From Silvanigrella paludirubra (lineage in GTDB: Bacteria; Bdellovibrionota_B; Oligoflexia; Silvanigrellales; Silvanigrellaceae), in contig NZ_WFLM01000004.1 of NCBI RefSeq assembly GCF_009208775.1, positions 496,001 through 560,000 of the forward strand: a stretch of 64,000 nucleotides of DNA, written 5' to 3'. Below, piece by piece: positions 1-9,215 of this stretch; the stretch's first letter is position 1; every line of letters starts with the position of its first letter. A program made the translations under genes and the position numbers. The notes under the pieces are model-generated. The model saw only the letters and a list, made by a program, of their open reading frames with translations. It was not told the DNA's origin and made no database searches.

Positions 1-1496
1 GAATTTTGTAAATTTACTTTTTTAAATTTAAATTTATTTTCAAACAATGGAGTTTTTTTATTAAATGCACAGTAAGTATTACTTGTATTTTCCCCAGTGA
101 TTCCACATACCGCAAATTCTCCCGCACTAACTTGTATGAATTCTTCTTTACTTACCCAGGGAAACTGAACTGTTGTATTCCAAGGATGAGTTAAATGATT
201 ATCATTACTTTTTTTAGCACTCCCACAAAGTGCACGAGTTCCTTTTAAACTTAATCCACAGTAAAAATCATCGCCTAAACTAATTTCTTTAAAGTAATTT
301 TTTTCTGTAAAACCCCAACATTCTAATTCTTGTTGTTGGGTTAGTCCACATAATGTTTTGGCGTTTCCTGCTAAACTTACATAACTTTTATTTATGACAT
401 CTGAATTTTTGTCCAACTGCTTTGGCAAATATTGTATAGAATAACGAAAACCATTTTCTTCTTTAATGGCTTCATTCCCTAATTTATAGCCAAGTTGTCC
501 AAAAGTATTATCTCCAAAACAATAGGTTTTATTTGTATCTGTTGTTCCGCAAGTTGCATTTGCGGTTGTTACAATACTTTTAAATTGGCTATTATTAAAT
601 TCGCTATCGGTTGGGTGGGTAACTAAAACGGATACATCAGAATAATTTTTTACACTTGGATTTATGCCTAATTGTCCAAATTTATTTTCACCCCAGCATT
701 CAATTTTTCTTTGTTTATTTATGGCGCATGTATGATTAACTGCGGATGATACTGCATAATAATGGTTTGCGCCCATTCCTTTTAAAATTAAGGGATTGTA
801 TTCAGGATAATCCTCATTTTCTTGTTCTGTAAAATTTTTACCGTAACAATAAATTTGTCCAAATTTTCCAAAGGAATCTTCACCTTCATGTTCAATTGCA
901 CAAAAATAATCATTCCCAGCTGAAATCGCAAAATACTGATCATCATCTGAACTAATTTGTGAAGGATAGTAAGAAGGAAGTTCTAAGTTGGCATAACCAA
1001 GTTGCCCAAATTGATTACTGCCCCAACCCCATATCTTACCGGTACTATCTAAAGCATAGGAATTATTTTTACTAACTGCTAAGTTAGTAAACAACTCAAA
1101 AGAATATACTTTGACTGGGAAGAACGAATTTTGTTGATCGCCCGTACCCAGTTGCCCTTCGTTATTACTACCCCAGCAGTAAATTGCAGAATCATGCAAA
1201 CCAATTGCGCAAAAATGTTTTTCACCAGCGGCTGCTGTTTTATATTGTCCAATTATTTTTTGTGTATTGGGTGGTAATTTATTGGGATCAGAGTGTAAAT
1301 TATAGCATAATAAATTATTATTGTTAGCTATTAAGCATAATGCGCTATTATTTGAAAATAAACTTCTAAATTTTTCTTCATGATTATTCCACACAACACT
1401 GCGCTTCGATCTTTTCATGCTTGTTTCATTCGCATTGGCTTCATAAATACATAATAATGTTGTAAAAGTGAATAAATAATTTAATTTTTGAATCAT
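1..1496 (-). CDS. Secreted RCC1-repeat (beta-propeller) protein, C-terminus beyond window
   Basis: The frame runs from an ATG at 1496 to the window edge with no stop, so the C-terminus is missing. The protein begins with a signal peptide (MIQKLNYLFTFTTLLCIYEANA) and then carries repeated blocks of the type WGSNNEGQLG, WGWGSNQFGQLG, CWGENKFGQLG and CFGDNTFGQLG, each preceded by a short (S)AGxxxxCAI segment. These are regulator-of-chromosome-condensation (RCC1) repeats, which build a seven-bladed propeller. Cysteines recur at equivalent repeat positions, suggesting disulfides in an exported protein. The start is weakly supported by a GAG-containing upstream sequence. Bacterial RCC1 proteins are of mixed function, including secreted effectors and surface proteins; the ligand cannot be told. 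The family call is firm, the role unknown. Confidence 0.85.
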   Translation of the reverse strand, partial: MIQKLNYLFTFTTLLCIYEANANETSMKRSKRSVVWNNHEEKFRSLFSNNSALCLIANNNNLLCYNLHSDPNKLPPNTQKIIGQYKTAAAGEKHFCAIGLHDSAIYCWGSNNEGQLGTGDQQNSFFPVKVYSFELFTNLAVSKNNSYALDSTGKIWGWGSNQFGQLGYANLELPSYYPSQISSDDDQYFAISAGNDYFCAIEHEGEDSFGKFGQIYCYGKNFTEQENEDYPEYNPLILKGMGANHYYAVSSAVNHTCAINKQRKIECWGENKFGQLGINPSVKNYSDVSVLVTHPTDSEFNNSQFKSIVTTANATCGTTDTNKTYCFGDNTFGQLGYKLGNEAIKEENGFRYSIQYLPKQLDKNSDVINKSYVSLAGNAKTLCGLTQQQELECWGFTEKNYFKEISLGDDFYCGLSLKGTRALCGSAKKSNDNHLTHPWNTTVQFPWVSKEEFIQVSAGEFAVCGITGENTSNTYCAFNKKTPLFENKFKFKKVNLQN

Positions 1497-1691
1497 AAAT
1501 ATTCTCATATTCTATTGAAATTAATATAAAATGTGATTTTGCATATTAAATACACATTAATTTATTTATATATTTAAATTTAATAAATTAGTCAAAAATA
1601 TTTTTTTATTTTTATAAATTGACAAAATTTAATTAAATAGTTACTTAAATATTTGTTGGTCATTTTTAATTTGCTATAGGTTTAATCATAT

Positions 1692-1991
1692 ATGAAATAT
1701 TTATTAAAATTTATTCTCCCAACCTTCGCCATTATTCCTTGTAGTGTTTTTGCCAATAACGAGTCATTAACTTCGCAAATTAATGAACTTGAAGACGATA
1801 TTTATACTCTGCAATCAGAAGTTGTTACCTATACAAATAGATCAAAAATGAAAATAGATTTAGAAAATCAAAAAGAAAAGACTTTGAAAGACTTGGACAT
1901 TAAAATAAAAGAAATTTTCGCAAACCAAAAAAAAATTGAAGAAATTTTAAAAACTTTGCCAATAAATTTAAATAAATCTAAAAATATGTAA
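1692..1991 (+). CDS. Small secreted coiled-coil protein, unknown
   Basis: A 99-residue protein with an N-terminal signal peptide (MKYLLKFILPTFAIIPCSVFA) followed by a short, charged, heptad-like helix with LEDDIYTLQSEVV and repeated Lys/Glu/Ile stretches, so most of the mature protein is probably a coiled coil. It lies 11 bases upstream of another exported coiled-coil protein in the same direction, so the two are probably co-transcribed and may interact. I do not recognise a family. No ribosome-binding site of note precedes the ATG. Confidence 0.6.
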   Translation: MKYLLKFILPTFAIIPCSVFANNESLTSQINELEDDIYTLQSEVVTYTNRSKMKIDLENQKEKTLKDLDIKIKEIFANQKKIEEILKTLPINLNKSKNM

Positions 1992-2002
1992 AGGAGTTAT
2001 TC

Positions 2003-2947
2003 ATGCATTTTAGAAATAGAAGCCTTGCAACACTATTAGCGCTTTTGGTTTCAAACACAGCATTTGCGACAACACATGAAACTTGCTCAGCTGATATTAA
2101 TTATCTTAAAAATCAGCTTAAGCTACTAGATACTTCAGTAAAAAATTTATCTGGCTTTATGGTAAGCGGAAAAGACAAGGCTCAACTAGCCACAATTAAT
2201 GAACTTAAAACTAAAGTCGAAGCGTTAGCTTTAAACTACGATTCTTTATTAAAAAAAGTACTTGAACAAAAATCAGCAGAATATAATTTCAATGAATTAA
2301 AGAATAAAGTAGATTCTCTTAAATTAAGCAATGAACAACTAGAGAAAAAAGTAGCGAAATTATCTAATCAAAATAAAATTAATCCTTGTGATGAATATGC
2401 AAAAATGCCAGGCGTAATTGAATTAGCATTTAGTAATAATAATATAGGAAAAGAAAGTATTCATACTCACTCAATTCCTATAGACTCATCAGGATATAAA
2501 GTTTGTTTCTATGATGATTTAGCTTATTTAGGAGAAAACAAACCTTCAGAAGTTTACGTATATAGCCGAGAAGTAAAAGATAAAGATATAGAGTATATAG
2601 TTTCTGGTCATAAAGAACTTGAAAGCACTACAAGAACTCGTTCGATGTTGATAAATAAATATACTATTACATTGGCAAAGTTAATATATGCTCCAGAAAA
2701 AAGATATTATAATGATTTTCTTGAAAAAATTGAAGATCAAAAAATTAAAAATGCAAACTATTTAGCATTGGTAATTCATAAAGATTTATCGCATCATCCT
2801 AAAAAATATAAAAATGAAAGTGATTATGATAGTAATTATAATCCTACTACTGCAATAATACATAAACCTTCTAATTTAGAATTTGAGATAAAAGTAGATA
2901 AAAACACGTCAGTTTTGAATTTATATTTAGTTCCTTTGAAATATTAA
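2003..2947 (+). CDS. Secreted protein with N-terminal coiled coil and unknown C-terminal domain
   Basis: This 314-residue protein starts after a good AAGGAG site with a signal peptide ending near AFA (residue 22). Residues ~25-125 are heptad-like (LKNQLKLLDTSVKNL, LKNKVDSLKLSNEQLEKKV) and predicted coiled coil. Residues ~128-314 form a separate globular region beginning with a Cys-containing segment (NPCDEYAKMPGV) that I do not recognise. It is probably translated together with the small coiled-coil protein just upstream. The role is unknown; a periplasmic or surface structural protein is a reasonable guess only. Confidence 0.65.
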   Translation: MHFRNRSLATLLALLVSNTAFATTHETCSADINYLKNQLKLLDTSVKNLSGFMVSGKDKAQLATINELKTKVEALALNYDSLLKKVLEQKSAEYNFNELKNKVDSLKLSNEQLEKKVAKLSNQNKINPCDEYAKMPGVIELAFSNNNIGKESIHTHSIPIDSSGYKVCFYDDLAYLGENKPSEVYVYSREVKDKDIEYIVSGHKELESTTRTRSMLINKYTITLAKLIYAPEKRYYNDFLEKIEDQKIKNANYLALVIHKDLSHHPKKYKNESDYDSNYNPTTAIIHKPSNLEFEIKVDKNTSVLNLYLVPLKY

Positions 2948-2997
2948 TTTAACTCTTGATTTATTTTATTATTTCAGTAACAAAAATAAGCACCTCT

Positions 2998-4458
2998 CTA
3001 TTCCCCAAACTCCATCTTATACCACTGCTGAAATAAATCTTCCGAACGACAGGCCATCAATTCTCTTTTTACCGATTTATCTATTTTTTTCATTTTTAAA
3101 ACTTGTTCAGGTTGTGAGCTGTATTTATTAATATCTTCTTTGCTTAATTCATTAAATAATCCCCAGTGAATATTCATGGGCGTAAACTTTTTTGCTTCGC
3201 CATAAATACAGTAACGGGCAAGGCAGCCGAGAGAAGTATTTGCTGGAGGGATCGTTAATAGTTTCTTTTTTGTTAACTTATTGCCAATCACATGACCAAT
3301 AAAAACACCCATAGCAGAGCTTTCTAAATAGCCTTCAACGCCCATAATTTGTCCTGCTAAATAAATTTTATTGTTTTCTTTTAAACTAAAATCTTCATTT
3401 AACACATTAGGAGAAACAAAATAGGTGTTGCGGTGCATGCTTCCCATTCTAAAAAATTCCACTTTATTTAAACCGGGTAAAGAAGATAAAATTTCTTTTT
3501 GTGCTCCCCAAGTGAGGCGGGTTTGAAAACCAACCATATTCCAAGCGGTATCCCCTAATTTTTCTTTACGAAGTTGTACTACGGCATAAGGCATTCTACC
3601 GGTACGTGGATCGGTTAATCCTTTTGGTTTCATGGGTCCAAAGGAAAGGGTTCTGGGACCGCTTTCGGCTAAAACTTCGATTGGTTGGCATCCATTAAAG
3701 TAACGGGGTTCTTCAAAATCTTTGTGTGGTACCTTAGGACCATTTAAAACTTTTTCAACAAAAGCAAAATATTCTTCTTTATTTAATGGAATATTTAAAT
3801 AATCGCCTTCTTCTTCACCCTCATCAATTTGAGGTAAACCTTCCAAAGCAGCGGCTTCTTGGGCAATCTTTTTTTCATAGGAATGGGTTTTTGATTTTCG
3901 GTTGGCTAAAAAAACAATGTCGTGATCGACCGTATCGCCATCTAAAATAGGTGCAATGGCATCGTAAAAATAAAGTTGTTCGCATTTGGTTATTTTGCGG
4001 AGGTCGATTGCAAGGGCGTCATCGGTCAAAGGGCCTGTGGCAATGACAATCGCAGAAAATTCTCCAAATTTTAAAATATCATCGACTTGTTCAATGATCA
4101 TCTCTTTAACTGTAATGTTTTTATGATTTTTTAATTTTTCCGTTATCGCACCTGAGAAAAGTTCTCTATCAACCGCAAGGGTTTCTCCTGCAGGGACTTC
4201 GGCAGCACGGGCGCTTGGAATGACAATACTTCCTAATTTATGAATTTCTTCTTTAAGAGTACCAGCTGGGTTTAAACGACTTTTCGACTTTAAACTGTTC
4301 GAGCAAACAAGTTCAGCAAATAAATGGGGCGTGATTTGTGCTGGAGTCGTTTTTTTAGACTTCATTTCAAAGAGTGTTACCTCTAAGTTATAATGCTCTG
4401 CTAGTATCCAAGAGCATTCACTCCCCGCAAGGCCTGCCCCAATGACAGCAACTTTCAT
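2998..4458 (-). CDS. trmFO: TrmFO: folate-dependent tRNA (uracil-54-C5) methyltransferase
   Basis: FAD enzyme that makes ribothymidine at tRNA position 54 using methylenetetrahydrofolate. The N-terminal FAD-binding motif GAGLAGSE starts at residue 7; the ELVCSNSLKS segment carries the conserved Cys (about residue 52), and FNGCQPIEVLAESG with FGPMKPKGL matches the second conserved Cys region. The C-terminal GQIMGVEGYLESSAMG block is also typical. At 486 residues it is somewhat longer than the usual ~440. It is monocistronic and divergent from the epimerase gene, with an inverted repeat in the shared upstream region. The identification is secure by motif. Confidence 0.95.
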   Translation of the reverse strand: MKVAVIGAGLAGSECSWILAEHYNLEVTLFEMKSKKTTPAQITPHLFAELVCSNSLKSKSRLNPAGTLKEEIHKLGSIVIPSARAAEVPAGETLAVDRELFSGAITEKLKNHKNITVKEMIIEQVDDILKFGEFSAIVIATGPLTDDALAIDLRKITKCEQLYFYDAIAPILDGDTVDHDIVFLANRKSKTHSYEKKIAQEAAALEGLPQIDEGEEEGDYLNIPLNKEEYFAFVEKVLNGPKVPHKDFEEPRYFNGCQPIEVLAESGPRTLSFGPMKPKGLTDPRTGRMPYAVVQLRKEKLGDTAWNMVGFQTRLTWGAQKEILSSLPGLNKVEFFRMGSMHRNTYFVSPNVLNEDFSLKENNKIYLAGQIMGVEGYLESSAMGVFIGHVIGNKLTKKKLLTIPPANTSLGCLARYCIYGEAKKFTPMNIHWGLFNELSKEDINKYSSQPEQVLKMKKIDKSVKRELMACRSEDLFQQWYKMEFGE

Positions 4459-4495
4459 ATATTTCCCCTTTTTTATATCTCATACTATGGTGGTT

Positions 4496-4532
4496 CACAT
4501 AAATTTAGGCATCTATTCTTCCTAAATTTGTG
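4496..4532. repeat. Inverted repeat between divergent trmFO and hldD-like genes
   Basis: CACATAAATTTAGG and CCTAAATTTGTG form a 12-bp stem with one bulged T, separated by an 11-base loop. It lies between two divergent starts. It could be a regulator-binding site or a hairpin in the trmFO leader; no U-tract follows on either strand, so it does not look like an intrinsic terminator. Confidence 0.45.
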
Positions 4533-4625
4533 ATAGATACTTATATTGCAAACTATGCTGTTTGTTTCAACTTATTATCATTTAAGAAGCAAATGGATCA
4601 CTAAATAAGTTAAAGGATGCGGATT

Positions 4626-5711
4626 ATGCCACTTTTTGTTGTTACAGGAGCCCATGGATTTATTGGAACAAATGTTGTTGAAAAGATTTTAGGCATGGAT
4701 CCGGAGCTTCTTGGCTTTGAAAAAACAAAAAATCTAAAATTTTCAAATTTTGATGAAAATGCTCATCAAGAAAAGGGTTGTTCCGTTATTGCAACCGATC
4801 TTTCTAATAGTATTAGTCGTGCAACGGCAAGACGATTTTTAGGCTCGGCACGATATCAATATGTCGATTACACGGAGCTCATTTCATATTTAGAAAAATT
4901 ACCTGAAAAACCCGACGCCGTGATACACAATGGCGCTTGTTCTTCTACAACAGAGACCGATCCGAATATATTTTTAAAATTAAACTTAGAGTATTCGCAA
5001 GCATTATGGAATTATTGTTCTAAAAATAACATTCCATTTATTTATGCTTCTAGTGCAGCAACCTATGGTGATGGTACGTTAGGCTTTTCCGATAAAAAAG
5101 AAGATTGTGAAAAATATACTTCACTAAATTTATATGGAAAATCAAAATTAGATTTTGATATTTGGACATTAAAACAAAAAGTAACACCTCCTACTTGGTT
5201 TGGACTTCGTTACTTTAATGTTTTTGGTCAGTTTGAATCCCATAAAGGCGGACAAGCAAGTATGGTTTTTCACGGATACAATCAAGCCACACGTACGGGG
5301 AAAATAAAATTATTTGAAAGCAATTCTCTACAATATAAAGCGGGCGAACAATTGCGTGATTTTGTTTATATTGACGATTTAATTGAAGTAACAATGGATT
5401 TAATTCGTATGTCTATTACAAGAAAAAAATCACCAAACCAAATTTCACTTCCTGAAAATGGGTTGTTTTTAAATATTGGGAGAGGGGTTGCTGAATCTTG
5501 GAACACGTTAGCAAAAGAAGTATTTTCAGCTCTTTCTATGCCTGAGTCCATTGAATATATTCCAATGCCTGATAATATCATTAAACAGTATCAGAATTAC
5601 ACCTGCGCTGATTTATCAACTTTGCGTTCTATTGGAATATCGCATGAGTTTGTAAGTTTAAAAGCTGGAGTAACAAAATATGTTCAAAAGCATTTAATGC
5701 GAGGGCAGTAA
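4626..5711 (+). CDS. hldD: ADP-L-glycero-D-manno-heptose 6-epimerase-like protein
   Basis: Extended short-chain dehydrogenase that would convert ADP-D-glycero-D-manno-heptose to the L-glycero form used in the lipopolysaccharide inner core. The Rossmann motif TGAHGFIGTN is at the N-terminus, the SSAATYGDG segment supplies the catalytic Ser/Thr, and YGKSK supplies the YxxxK pair. RYFNVFGQFESHKGG, RDFVYIDD and IEYIPMPDNI all match HldD. An upstream ATG at 4617 is in frame, but an AAAGGA site suits the ATG at 4626 (MPLFVVTG), which I chose. It is somewhat longer than E. coli HldD. No other LPS-core gene is adjacent. Confidence 0.88.
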   Translation: MPLFVVTGAHGFIGTNVVEKILGMDPELLGFEKTKNLKFSNFDENAHQEKGCSVIATDLSNSISRATARRFLGSARYQYVDYTELISYLEKLPEKPDAVIHNGACSSTTETDPNIFLKLNLEYSQALWNYCSKNNIPFIYASSAATYGDGTLGFSDKKEDCEKYTSLNLYGKSKLDFDIWTLKQKVTPPTWFGLRYFNVFGQFESHKGGQASMVFHGYNQATRTGKIKLFESNSLQYKAGEQLRDFVYIDDLIEVTMDLIRMSITRKKSPNQISLPENGLFLNIGRGVAESWNTLAKEVFSALSMPESIEYIPMPDNIIKQYQNYTCADLSTLRSIGISHEFVSLKAGVTKYVQKHLMRGQ

Positions 5712-5784
5712 ATTTTGTTACTAAAAAAATTTCATAAATACCTTTGTTAATTTAATAGCAGGGGATCTCAGTAAAGGTTTTTGC

Positions 5785-7869
5785 ATGGACGCTCAACAAC
5801 TTACTCGACAGATTTATTGGTCCCCTTCTGGTGGATTGAACGAATTATTACATAAAACAACTTATCTTTGGTTGGCTATTGCAATTTGTGTGTTTGCTTA
5901 TGGAGTCTGGAAGCATGTAAAGCTTTGGAGAGCTGGTAAACAAGAAATATGTTTTGATAGACCATTAGATAGAGTGATTTTATTTTTTAGAAACGTTGTT
6001 GCGCAAGCAAAAGTGTTACGTTCTCGGAGGCAACGAGATCCCAAACCTCGTTCCATATATGCAGCTTGGATGCATGGTCTTATTTTTTACGGTTTTTTAG
6101 CTCTTGTTTTTGGAACAACCATTGTTGCCTTAAAAGAATATTCAGTTGCTGATTTATACCATGGTTGGTTTTATGCTTTTGTTAAAGTAACATGTCAAGT
6201 TGGTGGTGTTGCCTTAGCAATTGGTCTTGTTATGGGAATAGCAAGGCGCTCCGATAAAAGTCAAAACTTTACTCATAGTTTAGGATATATTTTATTATAT
6301 AGTTTTTTATTTTTATTGGTTGTTCAAGGATTTTTATTGCAAGGTTTTCGCTTGGCATTTGACCCAACGGCATTGGATGCAAAGTGGGCTTTTGTTGGCT
6401 ATTTAGCAAGCTTTTTATTTCCTAAAAACATGTCTCCTGAAAGTGCGAACGCCATTTATACCAGTATTTGGTATTTTCATATGGTAACAACAATGGCATT
6501 TATTGCCACAATTCCCTATACCAGAGCATTGCATATCGTAACAGCAACTTTAAATTTATATACACAAAGACTTACTCCAAGTGTGATGCTTGCAAAAATG
6601 GATTTTGAAAATGCTGAGGTAGAATATTTTGGAGCGAGAGATATTCGTGATTTTTCTTGGAAAGATCTTTTAAGTTTTGATAGTTGCACAGAATGTAGAA
6701 GATGTACCGATATCTGCCCAGCAAATGCGGTATTAAAACCACTTGATCCACGTGAAGTCATTTTAAAATTAAAAAATAGTATGACAGTTGAAGCTTTGTT
6801 TCCTAAAGAAGGCAGCGAAGAAAAACATTTTTTATATGAAAGTGGAGTGATCACACACGATGAAATTTGGGCGTGTACCAATTGTGGTGGTTGTGTCAAT
6901 GAATGTCCTGTAGGAATTGATCAATTACGTACCATTATGCAGTTGCGTCGTTATCAAACGTTAACATTAGGAGAAGTGCCTGCCTCTGCAGGAAAAGCCA
7001 TAGAAAATATAAAACAATATAGCAATCCTTGGGGGCTTCCTTCTGCAGATCGTTTTAAATGGGCTGAAGGTTTAGATGTTCCTATAATTACGGGAGACAC
7101 TCCTGAAGTAGAATATTTATATTATGTTGGTTGTGCTGGATCCTATGATCAAGGTAACCAAAAAGTAGCACGATCAATTGTGAATATATTAAAATATTGT
7201 GGTGTCGATTTTGCTGTTATGGGCAAAGCAGAAAAATGCAATGGTGAGCCTGTTAAGCGTTTAGGCGATGAATATTCTTTTGCTGAAATTGCAAATAGCA
7301 ATGTAGAACAATTAAATAAATTAAAATTTAAAAAAATAGTAACTCATTGTCCACATTGTTTTAATACTTTAAAAAATGATTACCAAGAGTATGGTGGCAA
7401 ATATCAAGTATTTCATCATTCCCAATTATTAACTGAATTATTTAAAAGTAACAAATTAACATTGCCTGTAGAAGTAAACAAATCTGTTACTTTTCATGAT
7501 CCTTGTTTCTTAGGAAGACATAATGGCGAATTCGATGCACCTAGACAAATTCTCGAAGCAGTTGCGGGACTTCGTTTATCTGAAATGGAGGCCAGTCGCG
7601 AAACTTCAAGCTGCTGCGGAATGGGTGGCGGAAATATGTGGTATGAAAGTGAAGGCGGCGGTAAAATTGTTGAGCAAAGATTAAAACATGTTGCAAAAAC
7701 GGGTGCAAAAACCCTCGTAACAGGCTGCTCTTTTTGTATGATAAATTTCAAGAGTGCGTTTCAAAACTTAGAAGAAACAAAAGATATTGAAATTATGGAT
7801 TTAGCAGAAGCTGTTGCAATGGCAATGCCACAAGAAGCGAAAAATGCAGCGGCCTCAAGGCCGAATTGA
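5785..7869 (+). CDS. Membrane cytochrome b/Fe-S oxidoreductase with CCG domains (HdrD/EMR-like)
   Basis: A 694-residue fusion. The N-terminal ~250 residues hold about five hydrophobic helices, resembling nitrate-reductase gamma/heme b subunits. Two 4Fe-4S motifs follow, CTECRRCTDICP (near 300) and CTNCGGCVNECP (near 362). The C-terminal half has two cysteine-rich CCG-type domains (HDPCFLGR near 571; SSCCGMGGGNMW near 608). This architecture is known for heterodisulfide-reductase-related proteins and for Etf:menaquinone oxidoreductases that pass acyl-CoA electrons to quinone. No etfAB genes are adjacent, so the electron donor is inferred. A well-placed GGGGATC-type sequence lies upstream. Fold call firm, partner uncertain. 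Confidence 0.85.
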   Translation: MDAQQLTRQIYWSPSGGLNELLHKTTYLWLAIAICVFAYGVWKHVKLWRAGKQEICFDRPLDRVILFFRNVVAQAKVLRSRRQRDPKPRSIYAAWMHGLIFYGFLALVFGTTIVALKEYSVADLYHGWFYAFVKVTCQVGGVALAIGLVMGIARRSDKSQNFTHSLGYILLYSFLFLLVVQGFLLQGFRLAFDPTALDAKWAFVGYLASFLFPKNMSPESANAIYTSIWYFHMVTTMAFIATIPYTRALHIVTATLNLYTQRLTPSVMLAKMDFENAEVEYFGARDIRDFSWKDLLSFDSCTECRRCTDICPANAVLKPLDPREVILKLKNSMTVEALFPKEGSEEKHFLYESGVITHDEIWACTNCGGCVNECPVGIDQLRTIMQLRRYQTLTLGEVPASAGKAIENIKQYSNPWGLPSADRFKWAEGLDVPIITGDTPEVEYLYYVGCAGSYDQGNQKVARSIVNILKYCGVDFAVMGKAEKCNGEPVKRLGDEYSFAEIANSNVEQLNKLKFKKIVTHCPHCFNTLKNDYQEYGGKYQVFHHSQLLTELFKSNKLTLPVEVNKSVTFHDPCFLGRHNGEFDAPRQILEAVAGLRLSEMEASRETSSCCGMGGGNMWYESEGGGKIVEQRLKHVAKTGAKTLVTGCSFCMINFKSAFQNLEETKDIEIMDLAEAVAMAMPQEAKNAAASRPN

Positions 7870-7988
7870 TATTTGACATAAGATTGTGCTAAGGTTATCC
7901 CAAGCGAGTAGTTCATTTTTAGGCTTTTTCAATTTGCCTTTATGACTATTTGTTGGACAAATTCTTCGTTATTATTTGGAGGGTGGTT

Positions 7989-8219
7989 ATGCACACCTTT
8001 AGCTTTGGTGAACTTGCTCTAATTTTTGGAATTGTTGTTGTACTTTTTGGCGGCAAAAGAATTGCTTCTGTAGGAAAAGCGTTGGGTGAAGGAATATCAA
8101 ATTTTAAAAAAGGATTAAATGGTGCTTCAACGGATGATAAGCAATTAAATCCTCCTGCTGCGCAACAAAATCAAGCGCACGTTGTAGATGTTGAACACAA
8201 AGAAGCTCCAAAAGTTTAA
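7989..8219 (+). CDS. tatA: TatA/E-type twin-arginine translocase subunit
   Basis: A 76-residue protein with the TatA pattern: one short N-terminal transmembrane helix (FGELALIFGIVVVLFGG), a hinge Gly, an amphipathic helix (KRIASVGKALGEGISNFKKG) and a polar tail. The start at 7989 is chosen because a GGAGGG site sits 5 bases upstream; an in-frame TTG at 7950 lacks such a site. No tatB or tatC is in the window. It ends 3 bases before the first ArsA-like ATPase gene, so it looks like the first gene of the ArsA-Mla operon. Confidence 0.88.
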   Translation: MHTFSFGELALIFGIVVVLFGGKRIASVGKALGEGISNFKKGLNGASTDDKQLNPPAAQQNQAHVVDVEHKEAPKV

Positions 8220-8222
8220 GGC

Positions 8223-9188
8223 ATGACGCTTTTAAAAAATATCAGCCAAAAACTTTTGTTTGTTATGGGCAAAGGTGGTGTGGGCAGAACAACGGTGTCT
8301 GCTTCCTTAGCTTATGAATATGCGAAAAAAGGAGAGAAAGTTCTTTTAGTCCAATGGGCTATAAAAGACGCAATTTCACCTTTGTATTCTCTTGCTCAAT
8401 GTTCTCATAAAGAATCCATGACTCCACATGGTTATAAAGTCATGAATTTTTCTGCATCCGAATCCATTCGTGAATATTTTGTTGATCATTTAAAAATGAA
8501 ATTAATTTATTCCATGGTCATTGAAAATCGTCATGTTCAAAGACTCATTCATGCTGCCCCTGGAATTCAAGAACTCTTTTTTTTAGGCAGACTTTTTTGG
8601 CTTGTGGAACTTGCTGAAAAAGAAAAAGGCTATTCCTACGATAGAGTGATTGTCGATGCCCCCGCAACGGGTCATGGGATTTCTTTATTTGGAATTGCAC
8701 CCGCTGTTGCCAACTTGGGAATGACAGGTCCTCTTGCTTCAGAATGTGAGCGTGTTACCAAACTTCTTATGGATAAAGAAAAAACAGGAGTTTTGGTTGT
8801 TACTTTACCTGAAGAATTACCTATTGAAGAATGTATTGAAACAGTCCCTAAAGTAACAGATCAATTACAAAGGCCACCTTTAGCTATCATTGTAAATCAA
8901 TCAAATAACCCCAATTATTTTCCAGAATTAAAAATGGATCATGAAGATGACTGGTTTATAAATTTAAAACAAAATTTAAAATTAGATATTTCAAAAAATG
9001 AGCTTGACCTCATTTTATCTAGTCTAATAAAAAGAAATATTTGTGAAGAAAAATTAATAAAATGGTCTAAACAATATCAAGAACAATCAAATAATCATAT
9101 TCCTATTATTTCTTTACCAGATATAAATATTCTACATAAAATTGAATCATCTCCAAATTTAATAGAATTATTATCAAAGTATTTTTAG
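8223..9188 (+). CDS. ArsA/Get3-like ATPase, subunit 1 (P-loop Lys replaced by Arg)
   Basis: A 321-residue member of the ArsA/Get3 branch of deviant Walker-A ATPases. The loop at residues 16-24 reads GKGGVGRTT: the signature Lys (K17) is kept but the P-loop Lys at position 22 is Arg. Switch II appears as VIVDAPATGHG. The N-terminal two thirds are conserved; the last ~100 residues are Asn/Lys-rich and less so. It follows tatA by 3 bases and precedes a second ArsA-like gene by 27. Paired ArsA-like genes are known in mycobacteria (Rv3679/Rv3680) and myxobacteria. A role in arsenite export is unlikely, as no arsenic genes are present. A heterodimer with the next gene product is inferred. Confidence 0.85.
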   Translation: MTLLKNISQKLLFVMGKGGVGRTTVSASLAYEYAKKGEKVLLVQWAIKDAISPLYSLAQCSHKESMTPHGYKVMNFSASESIREYFVDHLKMKLIYSMVIENRHVQRLIHAAPGIQELFFLGRLFWLVELAEKEKGYSYDRVIVDAPATGHGISLFGIAPAVANLGMTGPLASECERVTKLLMDKEKTGVLVVTLPEELPIEECIETVPKVTDQLQRPPLAIIVNQSNNPNYFPELKMDHEDDWFINLKQNLKLDISKNELDLILSSLIKRNICEEKLIKWSKQYQEQSNNHIPIISLPDINILHKIESSPNLIELLSKYF

Positions 9189-9215
9189 ATAAACTTGTTT
9201 AAATTGAGGATATAA

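Noticed and set aside
190-216. AATGATTATCATT resembles a Fur box
   Set aside because: It lies inside the RCC1 coding sequence with no promoter or start downstream of it.
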